Shown in pieces: positions 22,014-34,568 of a stretch of DNA of 64,000 nt (its first letter is position 1; the number at the start of each line of letters is the position of its first letter). The DNA is from Paracamarosporium sp. OC-R06-R3. Taxonomy: Eukaryota; Ascomycota; Dothideomycetes; Pleosporales; Didymosphaeriaceae. The notes beneath the pieces were generated by a model that was given only the letters and a program-made list of their open reading frames with translations, had not been told where the DNA came from and searched no databases. The stretch is taken from contig JACVRA010000024.1 of assembly GCA_019828545.1 (NCBI GenBank), positions 372,001-436,000 on the forward strand, in the 5' to 3' direction. Position numbers and translations under genes: made by a program.

Positions 22014-24403
22014 GACCATGCGGGCATAATTTCAATCTCCCATCTTTCTTGAGGCAACGTGCCCAACCTGATAGAACCGCGCCACGTCTCTAGTCCCCTT
22101 TCACTCTGGATGAATTGTTATATTCGGACATCGACCATCGACTCATGGTTACAAGAGGATGTGAGGACTCGGCTACTGCTTTGACGAGCTGAACAATGAC
22201 CGCCGCGCTTCCGACGTGATGAATCACGCGAGGATATGGTTCGATAGCTTGCATCGAACGGTGATTTCGATTCGGATAGCTTTGATGACGAGGCTCGAGA
22301 GGCTTTGCTTGCCCACGACCTAAGTCTATAGATCTTCTGGATAAGCAAGGGTATTTCTTTGAGATGCCAGGATACCAGCCAATGGTTTCTAAGACGATTA
22401 GGTACGCTAGTAAGCCACAGGCAACGAAAGAGGCATACGTATGGCCGATTTGGCGCAAATCTTAACGACCTGGTGCTGTTGAGAAGTGCGCACATTATGC
22501 GATGTACACCTAACAAAGCTTTCGGTGAATGTCATCGGCTGCAGGAAGAACCTTCTCCTATCAATCAGAAGATGATGAACGATATTTCGCTTCGTCGAAC
22601 AAGAAAAGGAACCCTGTCGAAGAGAGTATGAGTCCGAGAAAGACATGCCACTATGTATCTTCCGTCAAGGGCCCTTTATCAGCCAAACCACGGTTATTCA
22701 CCTCAAGCTCTTAGGATCAATTCCATATGCAGACCAGCCACAATCGAATCTCTTGCTTCTTCGGCAGAGATCGGCATCAAATGACCAATGGTGTTGTCAG
22801 GAGCATGTTCGGTGCTATATCCCGGTCTTTCTGGACACTCGGGGTTCTCGAGAGTCGCGTGCGAAGCGATAGGATCGATGCGTAGAGCTTTTATATCAAG
22901 GTACTAGAGGAGACATTCTTTCTTCTAGTCTCTAAAACGTGTATCGCGTTTGTGAGGCAACAGACTGTTCAACAAAGAAATTTGCGCATTCCTTGCTTAT
23001 GGCATCGATCGAGGTATCGCCGGCTGCCACGTCGACGGTGGCATGACATTCGCGGTTTGCCTAAAGCACCTGAACTACTCTATTGCCTAGAGCTTTTCAT
23101 TGTCGCCTAGAGATGTCGTAGTGCCGGTTGCTCGAAAGGTACCACGGAGAGCTGAGGTTCTAGCATTGAGTTGCCGCAGGCGGTTCCTGTTGATGACGAA
23201 ACCAGTCGGTCCCTCGTAAAGTTATAAAGACCACCGCTGTAGATCTCCCTGTCCAGATATATAGCGGGCGATTTTCCGGTATATGTTTGTACTCATTCAT
23301 GAGATCGACGGTGTGCTAGGTCGAGTATTGAATCCGCCATTCGGCTGCCGGCAAAGGATCATGTACCGTTCGCGCTGGACTCGTGAAGACGAGCTCGAGT
23401 CTTCAAACACCGGTACTCGTGATAGCTCGAGGGAGTAGTAAAGCTTGAACGACCGCGCTCTTCCCGTGCGGCTACGAGCACGACAAGTAGCTGCGAGTAG
23501 CTGCCCCACACGGTAATCCATAGCTTCAAGCCTGGCGTCCGCCCGCCGATGACACGCGCAAAGTGTTTGGGGGTCATGGAGCCCTTAAATTTGGTGGCGC
23601 TTCGATCGTTTAGGTACAATGGGCCGAAACGCCGCGGTAGTATGTCTACGGCGAAAATAAGGTGACGGCGGTCGCCGTTCTCCTTTCTCTACGACCCGCT
23701 CCGTCTACCGTTAGGCTACACAAAACGAAGTGCACGTGCGGGGAGAAATAGATAACGGTTGGGGGTTTGCTGCGGCTGTTGTGCTTGTGTGAAGGTGGAG
23801 GAGAAGAGCAAGCTCGGCAGCCAGAACGTGTAGACCCCGTCCGCTGCAGGCACGCACGGGCAAGATACACGACAGCAGATGTCGAAGCTCGCTATACTGC
23901 TGTTAGCAATTAACGCCCAAGAAATTATCGACCGTAAAAGGAATTAGGGCAAACAGTTTCTTACATAGGTGTCTCATGCTTGCGCCTGTGCAGAAGAGTC
24001 CACGACACAAAGCAACACAAGCACACCGCGAGGATGCCACCATGCAGCGGAAGCCCGTCTGGGACCTCCTTCACTATCTCTTTATGCTCGAATGTCTGTC
24101 TCAAATTTTGGCAACATAGCAGCGCGCTAGTTTAGAAGGCCATACATCGACTACTAGGAACGGACACACGAAGTCAGTATGTTAGGAATTCGTTTTCATT
24201 TCGTCATTAGACATCTCATGATGCAAACATGGGGCATATCAATCAAGATCCCAATCCTAAACACCATTGCCAATCACCGGTCGCTCGTCCCAGCGCAGAT
24301 ACCACTGTTATCATTCGCCGTGCAAATGGGCCACCCTTGGGGATCGCTATGCAAGTCTAAAGATCAAAGAAAAACCACAAGCCGTGAATATCGTGAATGT
24401 AAT

Positions 24404-24649
24404 TTACAAGAACTCGTAGGGGCAGCAGAGCTCGTAGTACAGCGGGGTGTACTTCCAGTCTCCGAGGTCAGGCTTGGGGAGGAGACATTTCATTTCGTCA
24501 TACGGGTCATCGAAGCTTGAGACCATGACACGGGTGTCGCTGGGAAAGCTTGAGAACACGTCGCCGTCATCTTCGCGGGCGATAGACCATGGTTCGTCGG
24601 CGTAATTGATGGGACCGGGGAGCCAACGACCAGCCTCCTTGACCATCAT
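24404..24649 (-). CDS. Coding-like 81-aa frame directly behind UBC13
   Basis: This frame starts 20 nt after the UBC13 stop codon on the same strand. Its codons show a marked bias for C or G at the third position (GAC, TAC, CTC, CCC, AAG), like the neighbouring conserved genes and unlike 3' UTR sequence. The product has aromatic and acidic segments (GRWLPGPINYADEPW, LGDWKYTPLYYELCC) and no domain I recognise. The open frame extends upstream through the UBC13 stop in a different frame. It could be a small independent gene, an alternative terminal exon, or a fragment of a lost neighbour. No intron is needed. Confidence 0.45.
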   Translation of the reverse strand: MMVKEAGRWLPGPINYADEPWSIAREDDGDVFSSFPSDTRVMVSSFDDPYDEMKCLLPKPDLGDWKYTPLYYELCCPYEFL

Positions 24650-24669
24650 CGACTTGCCATTCAGGTGGA

Positions 24670-25218
<549 letters not shown>

Positions 25219-25619
25219 GGTCGCTGCGGAAGCGGAACTTGTCGGTGCTGTGGAGAGAGCAGGGTCAGTTGCGAAGGCTAAAACAGGTGCAAAGTTGATC
25301 GCCTATGAGGATGACAGAGGCAAGATTACTTACAAGGAGGCTCCTGCCATAGTTGCCCCTCCTCTACGATGTGTCAGATCTTCGTCAGCAGGTGCGACTT
25401 GCTGGGGTGGGTTGTAACTTACGTTTCGGGACTGGGAGGGAAGCGATTGGGCAGGCGGTGTCAAGAACTATCCCGGACCAAGGAAAGCCCGACCTGTAGC
25501 GTTGCCTTGGCCCGTATTGGCGCCTCGTTTTCAAACAGCAATCCCGCCCTAGCCCCTGCCTTGCTTCCCACCCACTCTTCCTCACGTGCTCAGCTTTGCT
25601 TGCTGCAGCAACCGCCGGC
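25219..25619. promoter_or_regulatory. Shared divergent promoter of UBC13 and SEA3
   Basis: Only 401 bp separate the two start codons, so both promoters and leaders must lie here. I see no canonical TATA box. The frame at 25369-25671 overlaps the SEA3 start and is not supported as a gene. Confidence 0.6.
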
Positions 25620-28600
25620 ATGGCTGGGCCGGCGACGCCCTTTCAGTCGCCTACCTTTGAAAAGGACGTGACCTTCGATATCAACGAAGAGTATACCGCC
25701 GCGTCCATTTCTCCGAGCGGTCGCGATGTTGTGCTTGCAGGGTAAGTCTCTCCTCTCCTGCATTCCTCTGTAGTCCATGACGCAGACGAGACCCTAGATT
25801 CGTAGTAGCCTGTATGGTATATTGTGCTACTCGAGGCATAAGTCCTTGAGGTGAACTATGTGAGGATCTATCATAGCATCCTACTGTGTATTGGACATCC
25901 TGGGGCAACACGCTTTTTCATCACTGGATTCGTCAACAGCACAGGCTTCCCACTGTCGCAGGTTGTTTGCTGACTTGAGTAGAACCCAGGGCCTCCTGAT
26001 CATCGACCTTGACAGTCCTTACTCTCCGCCGCGCTTCATTCGCCATCGCATTGGCTTCGAAGTAGCAGACGTGCAATGGTCTCCGTTCGCGTCACGCGCA
26101 GAGTGGGTCGCATCGACCAACAACAACAAGGCCGTGATCTTCAATCTAAATCAAAAATCGAGCTCAGATCATGCCCCGATTCAATTGACGCTGGACGCTC
26201 ACCAAGGCACCATCACCGACATCAACTTCTCCGCGCATCATCCGGACGTGCTAGCAACATGTGCCCTTGATACCAAGATCTTTGCTTGGGACCTGCGTGC
26301 GCCCGCTGTTCCTGGTGGCTCATTCGCTTCTCAGCTCCGGGTTCCTAGCAACAGTTTCGCCGATTGGCAAGGAGGAGCTACCCAGGTGAAATGGAACCGC
26401 CAAAACGAGCACCTGCTAGCCTCGTCCCATGATCGTTATGTGCGCATTTGGGACATGCGACGCGGGGCTCAGCCGATCACAACTATTCATGCACATTTCA
26501 ACAAAGTCTACGGCATCGATTGGCACCGTACTGAATCTCACAAGATCGTTACTTGCTCTCTCGATAAGACGATCAAACAGTGGGATGGAGCGGGCATCGC
26601 TGAATCCGTTGATCAACCGGCTCGCACCACCTTTACGGACTACCCGCTGTTGCGTGCTCGCCATACACCCTTCCCCAACGGCATCGTCGCTATGCCACAG
26701 CATGGTAGCGCGTCTCTCAGCTTGTATGAGCAGAAGACCAACATTTCGTCCGCCACGCATCCCCGACACACGTTTACCAACAACGAATGCCAAGCCGGTC
26801 GTCTGCACGAGTTCCTATGGCGATCACGCGGAAGTTGTGATGAAGGCTTTGACAATCGGGAGTTCCAGTTGGTGACCTGGGCGACTGATCACAAGTTACG
26901 TCTTTATAGCGTCTCCCCAAATACGCTCAAACAGGCCGTGGGATTCGAAAAGGGTGAACCTGTGACCGATCCGCCAAGCTCTTCGCGGAAAGGTGCCCAG
27001 TATATCACCTTCACCAATGGACCGGTGCTTCCTAAGGAAGGCGAGCAGTCTGACAAATCACAAGAAATCAACGCCCACACTGGTACTTTAACATCTCTCC
27101 TCAAGAATAGTACTCCGCCTAAGGCTGGCTTGGCTAGCTTGTTTCAAGGACAGACTCGTGCCACCATGACTGCACGCTCAGTGAGACGCAACCCAGCCCA
27201 ACGGGTGGTATCAAACGTCACTTGGATGCATAACGTCAACATCGAGAAAGGCCAGGCCGATGGCGATGGCAAGACCTCTGAAGGCAGCGAGGAGTTCGAT
27301 CTAGCCGCTGAGGTCAAGGCCGTGGGGCAGAAATATCCTAACGTCTTGTTCGAAGAGTTTGATCCTCACAAACGTAGGATTGTAGTCTCTTTCAAGGCGC
27401 CATGGGGAGACGTGGAGAATTGGGTCGGGGAAGGCCAAGAGGCCGTCCGCAAAACGGTTTTCCTTCGTCTAACAATTCTCTTCCCAGACATGTATCCAGG
27501 TACGGCGGATACGCTCAATGCAGACGCAGACCAGTATCTGTACCCGCTAGAGATAACTATCGAGAAGACGACAGCTGCTATCGCTCCGGCTATGATCGAC
27601 CATCTTAAAGAAGTTTTCGATCGAATTGCGCATTCTTATGCACACAAGGCACAGCCGTCATTAGCAGCAGTCCTAGCATATGCTTTAGGCGATGCCGAAC
27701 TTCAAGAAATTATCGAACCAGAGGAGCCTACGCAAGGAGCTCTCCAAGAGAGTTCCAGTGAAGAGGAGGATGATGATTCTGAAACGGGTGAATTTAATAA
27801 AGATCTTATGCTATCGTCACATTCAAATACTAACATTCCTCTCCCTGCGCAGACTCTAGTTCGATGGTCGTACCCGGGGATGCTCCTGTCGGTACGGTTC
27901 CCTCGCCCACCTCGGATCGGCCAAACCTTGACCTCGGCATCGGCTCTTGGACTGACTGATCCAATCCGGCTTCCACGACACTTGAAGCAGAATCCATCAA
28001 AAGACGATATATTTGAAACGTTCGGTCGCATCACAACAACGCATGGATCAGAGTCTCCTGGCTCCTCTCGGATTTCATGGGAATCCTCTTCATCGCCTTC
28101 GACGTCTTCAGGCTCCGAAAGCGATATTGTGTTTAGGGATTTTTTGCCTCCTTTGCCATGGCAGAAAATATCGTCACGATTGAATACAAAAACTTCCATA
28201 CCGTCATCTGCCGATCCAATCAACGCTTATAGGACAAAGGCCATTATAACTATTCGCGATGATTCGGTTGCTGAGTTCATTCCCAGTAAAAAGGTTCTCG
28301 CGGAGGATTACCTGATATTTGGTGATGGGCCCGCGGTTTGCTCGCATAATTCGGAGGTCGCCAGAAAGCATGGCTTTGATGATTTGGCGGACATTTGGCT
28401 GCTCTGCAGGCTCATTTTGACTAATGAGGTTCCTTTGGAAATCTTGCCGCAACAGCACAGAAGGGATCAGGTCTTAGTGCTTGCTCGGCGGGCACTTGTT
28501 AGGATAAAGAGAAAAGATAGTGGCCTGGATCTTCAGTTTGATGAGGCGGATAGCGTGACTAATCCAAAATTAAGAGGAAGAGTGAAATGGGGCCATCATC

Positions 28601-30543
28601 CTGTCGTCACCTGGTTGATTCCTGCATTGTTCGATCACTTCGAACGTCTGGCAGACACTCAAATGCTGGCCATGTTGTCATGTGTGTTCTCAGAACCTGC
28701 TGCTCGCGAAGGAGTCCCTAGCGCTATGGCCAAAATGAGGCAATCCCACCTTCCTATGTCTATGGAAGCACCGGCTTTTTCTCTCGACTATTTCGCATCT
28801 CCTGATGCTGCCTGGAGTCTATTCCGACCCACCATTTATATGCCATCTACGCCAGCCTATTCGAAATACGCTACTCCTGTTTATGAGTTTGGTTGGCATC
28901 GTCTGTCTAAAACCTTAGATACATATGGTTCGCACGGCTCATCAAACGGGCCTTGGGGCAGTGATACGGTGCCATCGGAGCCTGTGACGCCTTACTCTAC
29001 AGGCAACACTCCGCCTAATATTTCGAGGGCACCCACTTTTCGCTCGGTGACTACAGCTAACACACCTTACTCTACGAGTCCTGAACAGACCCAGACATTT
29101 GGCAAAAAGATGTCTTCTGCTGGGTTTTCTAATGCCCTTGCGAACTTAGGCAAGTCCTTCATATCGGCATCACCGCCTGTTAAATCGCGCACTGAGGATC
29201 TCTCAACTTCGTTGCCAGCGAGCGGAGTGACATGGGGTACAACAACCTTTTATAGCAGCGACGGTCATGACCGAGGACTTGCAGCACCGCGCGCAAAACA
29301 AGGAAAGAGAGCTAGCTTTGGTCAGGCAGATCGACTCAACATTGATTACATTTCGGACTCTGATTCGGACCATGACACTCTGGGTCCCGATGTTGCTTCC
29401 GAGCACACAGTACCGATATCTTCCGGCATAGACGGCGACGACCGCTCTAAGATCAAAGTGACATTGAAGAATCAGGATCAATTTGATGACGAGGCTTGTG
29501 TTAGTGCACCTTTGTTGGATATGTCGAAGGAACGACTATATCGCGCTTGGAGGGAGCAGTATGCTGAGATGCTCGGATGCTGGGGTCTTATCAGCAAGAG
29601 AGCAGAAGTGCTCAAGTTCAACGGTCTGATCTCATATTTCCCGTTCGAAGACACGAGTGAATCAAGAGCCGGGTCAATGCATCTAGCGCTCAAGAGAGGG
29701 GACGACCACGACGAGTCTAGATTGCCTTCACGCGCTCTTTCGCGAACCTCTACCCTCGCACCACCCGTCATCACAACAACACAGTTTAGACGCTCGCCTC
29801 TTTCCTCGCCCCGAGGCTTCTCATTCAACCCTGAAGCCATCGAGTTCAAGCCCGGGCACTCTTTCCTGCCAGTGAATGCAGTGCCGGCGCCGCCACCAGA
29901 CGTGTTTATGGCCTCTGAACAATATCTTCGCCTCAGCATTCCCACTCCAGCGGCTGAGCCCACACCAGATCCCTTTAATTTACCCCTAGGCGACACTAGG
30001 CTCTCTCCTTACGCACAAAAGAACGGTCGACCGTCCCTCTCCCGAGGCACCTCCAACGTCTCAGGCCGCTCATCTATCAACATTCCCTCAAATTCGGCAA
30101 ATTCGCCCACAAAGAAAAGTCAAAGCGAGCCTATTTACAGTTGCGGCATCTGTTGGATCCGGGTATCTGGCCGCTTCTATCTGTGCCCTGCATGCGGGCA
30201 CGTCGCGCACTTCGACTGCATGGCCAATGATGAAGGCTTCGAAGAAGGCGAATGCGTGGTCGGCTGTGGCTGCGGCTGTGGCTTCGAAACGTCTGGCGAG
30301 CGCACTCGCATTGAAGATTTTCTCGATGGAGTGAGAAGTCCGGAAGAACGCGGCGGTTGGTTGCCGGAGATTGACTTCGATGAGGAAGCTAGTACGCGGG
30401 CGTATCGGCCGTATGAGGCGACGTATGAGGATGAGATGAAGATGTGGAGGAAAGAGGAGAAGGGGAAGAAGAAGGAGAGTGGCAAGGGAGAGAAGGCGAA
30501 GGGCAAGAGGAAGGCGAGGCTGACAGGGAAGAGTTACTTTTGA
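25620..30543 (+). CDS. SEA3: SEA/GATOR2 complex subunit Sea3 (WDR59/Mtc5-like)
   Basis: Exon 1 (25620-25741) and exon 2 (25983-30543) give about 1560 aa. The intron model (241 nt, acceptor TTGAGTAG) is less certain than others; an acceptor 3 nt earlier would insert one residue. The joined start runs SPSGRDVVLAG into QGLLIIDLDSPYSPPR, as in WDR59 homologues. A WD40 propeller spans about residues 45-400 (ATCALDTKIFAWDLR, ASSHDRYVRIWDMR, TCSLDKTIKQWDG). An RWD domain lies at about 480-610. A long Ser/Pro-rich disordered region follows. A C-terminal RING-like zinc module lies at about 1425-1475 (CGICW, CPACGHVAHFDC, CGCGCG). In yeast the complex regulates TORC1 at the vacuole. The tail is very basic (Lys/Glu-rich). 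Confidence 0.92.
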
Positions 30544-31009
30544 TCTTGTATGGACATCGTGTATGATTACGGGTATGGATATTAGCGGATAGAACGGTAT
30601 ATGTTGCGATTAGTACGTTTTACTGATATCTAGCGGGAAATGCGGGATACCCATGTACAACATGTTACAGCCTGTATATATTTAGTCAGGTGGATTTAGC
30701 GGCAAAATAATATCAAGTATTGGTGTATATAGCGTTGATTCTAGATTCCGCTACATCAATCAGATCCCGTTTGTTGTACAACACATTCCCTTTCGCTAGT
30801 CACTACTATTGACATATTAATCGCCTTGCACTTCACGTTCCTCTCTCCGACCGTCTTCAACATAGCCTCATTCACGCCTAACATCATCCAACTGTTGCAG
30901 ACCTCGCACAACATGACTACACTTCACCATTCAAACGTCAATTTTCTTCCAGCAATTACGCTCTTCAGTGACTTAACACTCGCTCACAAATTGCACCTAC
31001 CCAACCGTC
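30544..31009. other. Intergenic: SEA3 3' flank and promoter of the WH2 gene
   Basis: No gene is seen. An upstream frame in another phase (30826-31119) overlaps the start of the next gene but lacks coding character. Confidence 0.5.
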
Positions 31010-33303
31010 ATGCGAACTCCCTCCCCAGAATCAGAACGCTACCGCAACGAAGTCCAAACTCGAATCCAGAATCTACTAACAGGTCAGCGTCCTCGAAACC
31101 CGGTGTTGAGCCAGTATAGTACACGGCGTCTTATTTTGGAAGGCATGCTTGAAGAAGTGAGGCTTTATCGATTGAAAAAGGAACAGGAAGTCTTGAGAGA
31201 AAGAGAGGAGGCTGCATCGAGAAATATGCCTAGGAGAAGGAGCAGAGAGGGGAGAAGCAGAGAGGGGAGAAGCAGAGAGGGGAGAAGCAGAGAGGGGAGA
31301 AGCAGAGAGGGGAGAAGCAGAGAGGGGAGAAGCAGAGAGGGGAGAAGCAGAGAGGGTAGAAGCACAAGTAAAGAGGGAATATCAAGGTTTGAAAAATCGA
31401 GGTCTCGAGAAAGACAGGGATATGGTAACGAGCAAGGCGAAAAAAGTCATACTACGAGAGTACGAAAAAGCCATCGTTGGCGTAACGAAAACAGTGATTC
31501 AGACGTAGTGGGAAAGGACAGCCCAGTCCAGTACAAGAATGATGCCCTCGAAACAAATCCATCTGCTCAGATACCTGCTCACACAAAGCGCGGATCACCT
31601 ACAAGAGCAAAGAAAAAGGACGGCTACACCCGCTCACACTCTCCATCCGCAAAAGAGAATACTTTTCGTCGCAAAGAAAAGGTCGATCGCAACAGGAAGA
31701 CACAGATCCGTGGGAAGAGAGGGTCGCGTGATGAGTCTCCCGGCCCATTTCCAGAATATAAATTGAAGATGGGTCCAATGTTGGGGTTAGGGGATCATAT
31801 GAAGGAGCGGTATCAGTGGGGAGTAAATAAATATCATGGGGAGCAGCGGAGGAAGGAGAGGAAAGAGAATAACGAAAGGGAGCGGTGGGATTTGAGACGA
31901 AAAGCAAGGAGGGAGAAAGAAGTTGGACAGAAGAAGATGACACATAGTGAAGGAAACAGGCAGATGACGAAGAGTGAGGGGAAGAAACCAATGAGAGACG
32001 ATCATGCCTCGCGTTTTGGAGAAGATGCATCTTCAAAGAGGGCACAAAGCCCAAATCTCCGGTCGCTTCCTAACGAGCTGCACAGTTATAATGACCGTGC
32101 AAGGGATGAGAGAGGAGTTACGATGGGGACACGTGAAACGAGGTACCACGACCGTAGTAGGAGTCAAGAAAAGGGGCATAAAACTCGAGCCGATGATAGA
32201 TGGAAAAGTGCACACAGAGCCAGAAAAGGCACGGCGCGAAAGGCCCAAGCCGAAATTGGTCCCAGTTCAAGGAGAGGGCATCGCGCCCGATACAGATCAG
32301 AGTCAAGCTCTCCGTCTTCTAGATCTCGAGGACATCACTCATCTCGCAAAATGGATATGAAAGGTGGAAAGAATCAGAGGAGCGGAGACTCCGTCCATTC
32401 CAATGCGAACCGCCCCAACAAGCAAGTCCCTCAGTATGAACAAACAACTCATAGCCAGCTTGTCGAAGCACGTGAGCGAGATGAGGCTAAACAGCTAGGT
32501 GGTGAGTGAGGGAACTTAATTGTCATGGAAATCTATTGCAGTTTTGACATTGAGACAGCAGAGAATAATGATGGTCTCAATGATTCCAAGTCACGGAAAG
32601 CAAAACACCACAAGGACAGTAGCAGTGAAGAAGAATTTGACCATCGTCCTGATTTTCTCGCAAAACCGCGAGACAAGGGTGCAGTGTCAATTTTGAAATC
32701 GCGACGGTGGTCCGACCGTTCTGCAACCTCAACGGACATTGATGATTCTGATGACGGCAAAGATGATCAGAATTCCTCTGACGATTCTGTGGAAGAATTG
32801 AACAGCAAAACCAATTCAATTTCTCCAAGCGATAGCAGTTCATGCTCACAGGAAACCTCCGATTCAGAAACTAGTAAGTTGACAATAACGTTGTATTGGG
32901 ATGGGTCCTAAGTTCCATAGGATATAATGAGTGGATTAAAGTAGGGGAGCCGCGAAAAGAGGTAAGCCCGGTCGGATTTCCACAGGAGAACAAACAAGGC
33001 TCTTCAATTCCTCCTCCTCCTCCTCCTCCTCCTCCCGCTCCCGCACCACGAAGTCCTCCCCCAATTTCTATTTCCCCACCATCTAATGCAGGACGAGACG
33101 ACTTATTGAAGGAGATCCGGGGCGGAATAATGCTCAAGAAGGTGAGATCTCCAGATGAGAATGAACGCAGTGAGAAGGCGGATCATCCAAGCTCTGCTCA
33201 AGGACTCAAGAGTCGACCTGCTCCTCCAGCGAGTGCGGCTGGCAGCGGCGACTTTCTAAGTGAACTAATAGCGAAGTTAAAAGCGCGAGATGAAAGCGAT
33301 TGA
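31010..33303 (+). CDS. RS-rich protein with polyproline tract and WH2 actin-binding motif
   Basis: Three exons (31010-32501, 32559-32873, 32921-33303) give about 729 aa. An alternative first intron (32506-32541) also keeps frame but would be only 36 nt. The N-terminal 60 residues look helical. Eight tandem SREGR pentapeptides follow, then about 400 residues of Arg/Lys/Ser/Glu-rich disorder. Exon 2 is acidic and Ser-rich (SDDSVEELNSKTNS). Exon 3 has nine prolines in a row and then a WH2 motif near residues 659-680 (GRDDLLKEIRGGIMLKKV). The protein ends GDFLSELIAKLKARDESD. Polyproline plus WH2 is the layout of verprolin/WASP-type actin regulators; an RS-like front half is unusual. Role is inferred: actin binding, possibly with RNA or nuclear links. 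Confidence 0.78.
31241..31360. repeat. Coding minisatellite, 15-bp unit x8
   Basis: The 15-bp unit AGCAGAGAGGGGAGA, encoding SREGR, occurs eight times in frame. The first seven copies are identical; the last has one change (GGG to GGT, silent). Near-perfect identity implies recent expansion or ongoing homogenisation, so copy number probably varies between strains. Confidence 0.95.
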
Positions 33304-33577
33304 AGCATACTTATGATGTTGATGTTATGATGGCAAATAAATCTGAATGCTTGAATAGTAGACATGTACATTCACACTATTGCACTTTTGGGGCTATTCA
33401 GGTCGTACTAACCTACAAGAGAGTAGTGCACACCACCGGAATTAACAGGCGTGGCACTCGTCATTTCTCACGTCCTCATCACCTTAAAACAACAGACAAC
33501 AATATGTACCACTCTAAGCCCGCCGTAACAGCGCAACAAGAGCCACAAGCTTGCCTTTTGAATTGTGCGGAACTATT

Positions 33578-34381
33578 ATGTCTTCCAAATCCGTTACGTT
33601 CGCCCTAGTACCCGGCTCCTTCGCCACTCCCCGTATGTACGACAAATGCGAGACGCTCCTCCACGAACTAGGCTTTCAAACCCAACGTGTTGCCCTGCTC
33701 ACCGTGAACGATGGGTCACGACTTCCTCCAGCAACTACCAATGACGATATCAATCACATTCATTCCAGCTTGAAGTCTATCCTTGACGGCCCGAACCCAT
33801 CAAATGTCGTTCTTGCAGTTCACTCCTACGCTGGAATCCCAAGCACAGCTGCTGTGGAAGGTCTCAACTCAGCCTCTCGCAGAGCGGCAGGCAAAACTAC
33901 AGCCGTTCTCGGAATCCTGTATATTGCAGCCCATATCCCTGAGGTTGGTGAATCGATTCGCAGCATTATGATCAACAACTTTCCCAATCTCTTCCCTGAA
34001 CCGTACCGTACGGGGTGGCCAGGCGAATACATGCCAGCACTTCCTCCGGGTACGGCTCATCTGGCGTTCTCCGATCTTGGTGATCTCGCCGAAGCGAAAA
34101 AGTACGGAAGTATGATGGAAGGGATGCGCCATTCAAATGATGCATTTAGTGGGGAATGTACATTTGCAGGATGGGCGTATGATGACGTAGATTGTGTGCT
34201 GATTATACCGGAGCTAGACCAGACTATACCAGTCGAGGTGCAGGAGTGGATGGTGAAGAGAAGGAATGGAAAGATAAAAACGAGGCGAGTGGCGGGAGTT
34301 GCTCATGCTGTTAATGTGTCACGACCGGATGTTGTGGTGGAGGAGCTTGTCAACATGGCGAGACGTATCTCTCAAGTATAG
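33578..34381 (+). CDS. Alpha/beta-hydrolase (AB_hydrolase_6, salicylate-esterase-like)
   Basis: A single exon encodes 267 aa. The fold signature starts with VTFALVPGSFATPRMYD. The nucleophile elbow is VHSYAG, with serine 83 as candidate nucleophile; the usual leading glycine is valine here. The acid is probably the aspartate in IIPELDQTIP, and the catalytic histidine lies in GVAHAVNVSRPDVV near residue 243. This set matches small plant and fungal methyl-esterase-like hydrolases with no signal peptide. The start at 33578 (MSSKSVTF) begins just before the first strand; the open frame upstream lacks an ATG. Substrate is unknown. Confidence 0.82.
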   Translation: MSSKSVTFALVPGSFATPRMYDKCETLLHELGFQTQRVALLTVNDGSRLPPATTNDDINHIHSSLKSILDGPNPSNVVLAVHSYAGIPSTAAVEGLNSASRRAAGKTTAVLGILYIAAHIPEVGESIRSIMINNFPNLFPEPYRTGWPGEYMPALPPGTAHLAFSDLGDLAEAKKYGSMMEGMRHSNDAFSGECTFAGWAYDDVDCVLIIPELDQTIPVEVQEWMVKRRNGKIKTRRVAGVAHAVNVSRPDVVVEELVNMARRISQV

Positions 34382-34568
34382 CACTGCTATCAGGACAGGA
34401 AGAATAGACTCCATTGGGTAGAACTGGATCTTTTGAAAGTCCGCCTATGAGCAGACGTCCTGCGAACTTTCCAGATTTACTAAGACAGTATCTACAGGGC
34501 CATCGCGGTGGGCTACGGACTTAGTATACGCCGTGTTACCCAAGAATACACCTACATGGTGCATTTCT

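Larger units (their letters stand above)
20701..24403. other. Gene-poor region with decayed-looking frames
   Basis: This 3.7 kb has only interrupted or featureless frames. Around 22200-22700 acidic and basic peptide-like stretches appear in changing frames with stops between them, which would fit a decayed gene. I cannot name a parent family. Base composition is not extreme, so strong RIP-type AT enrichment is not evident by eye. Confidence 0.4.
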
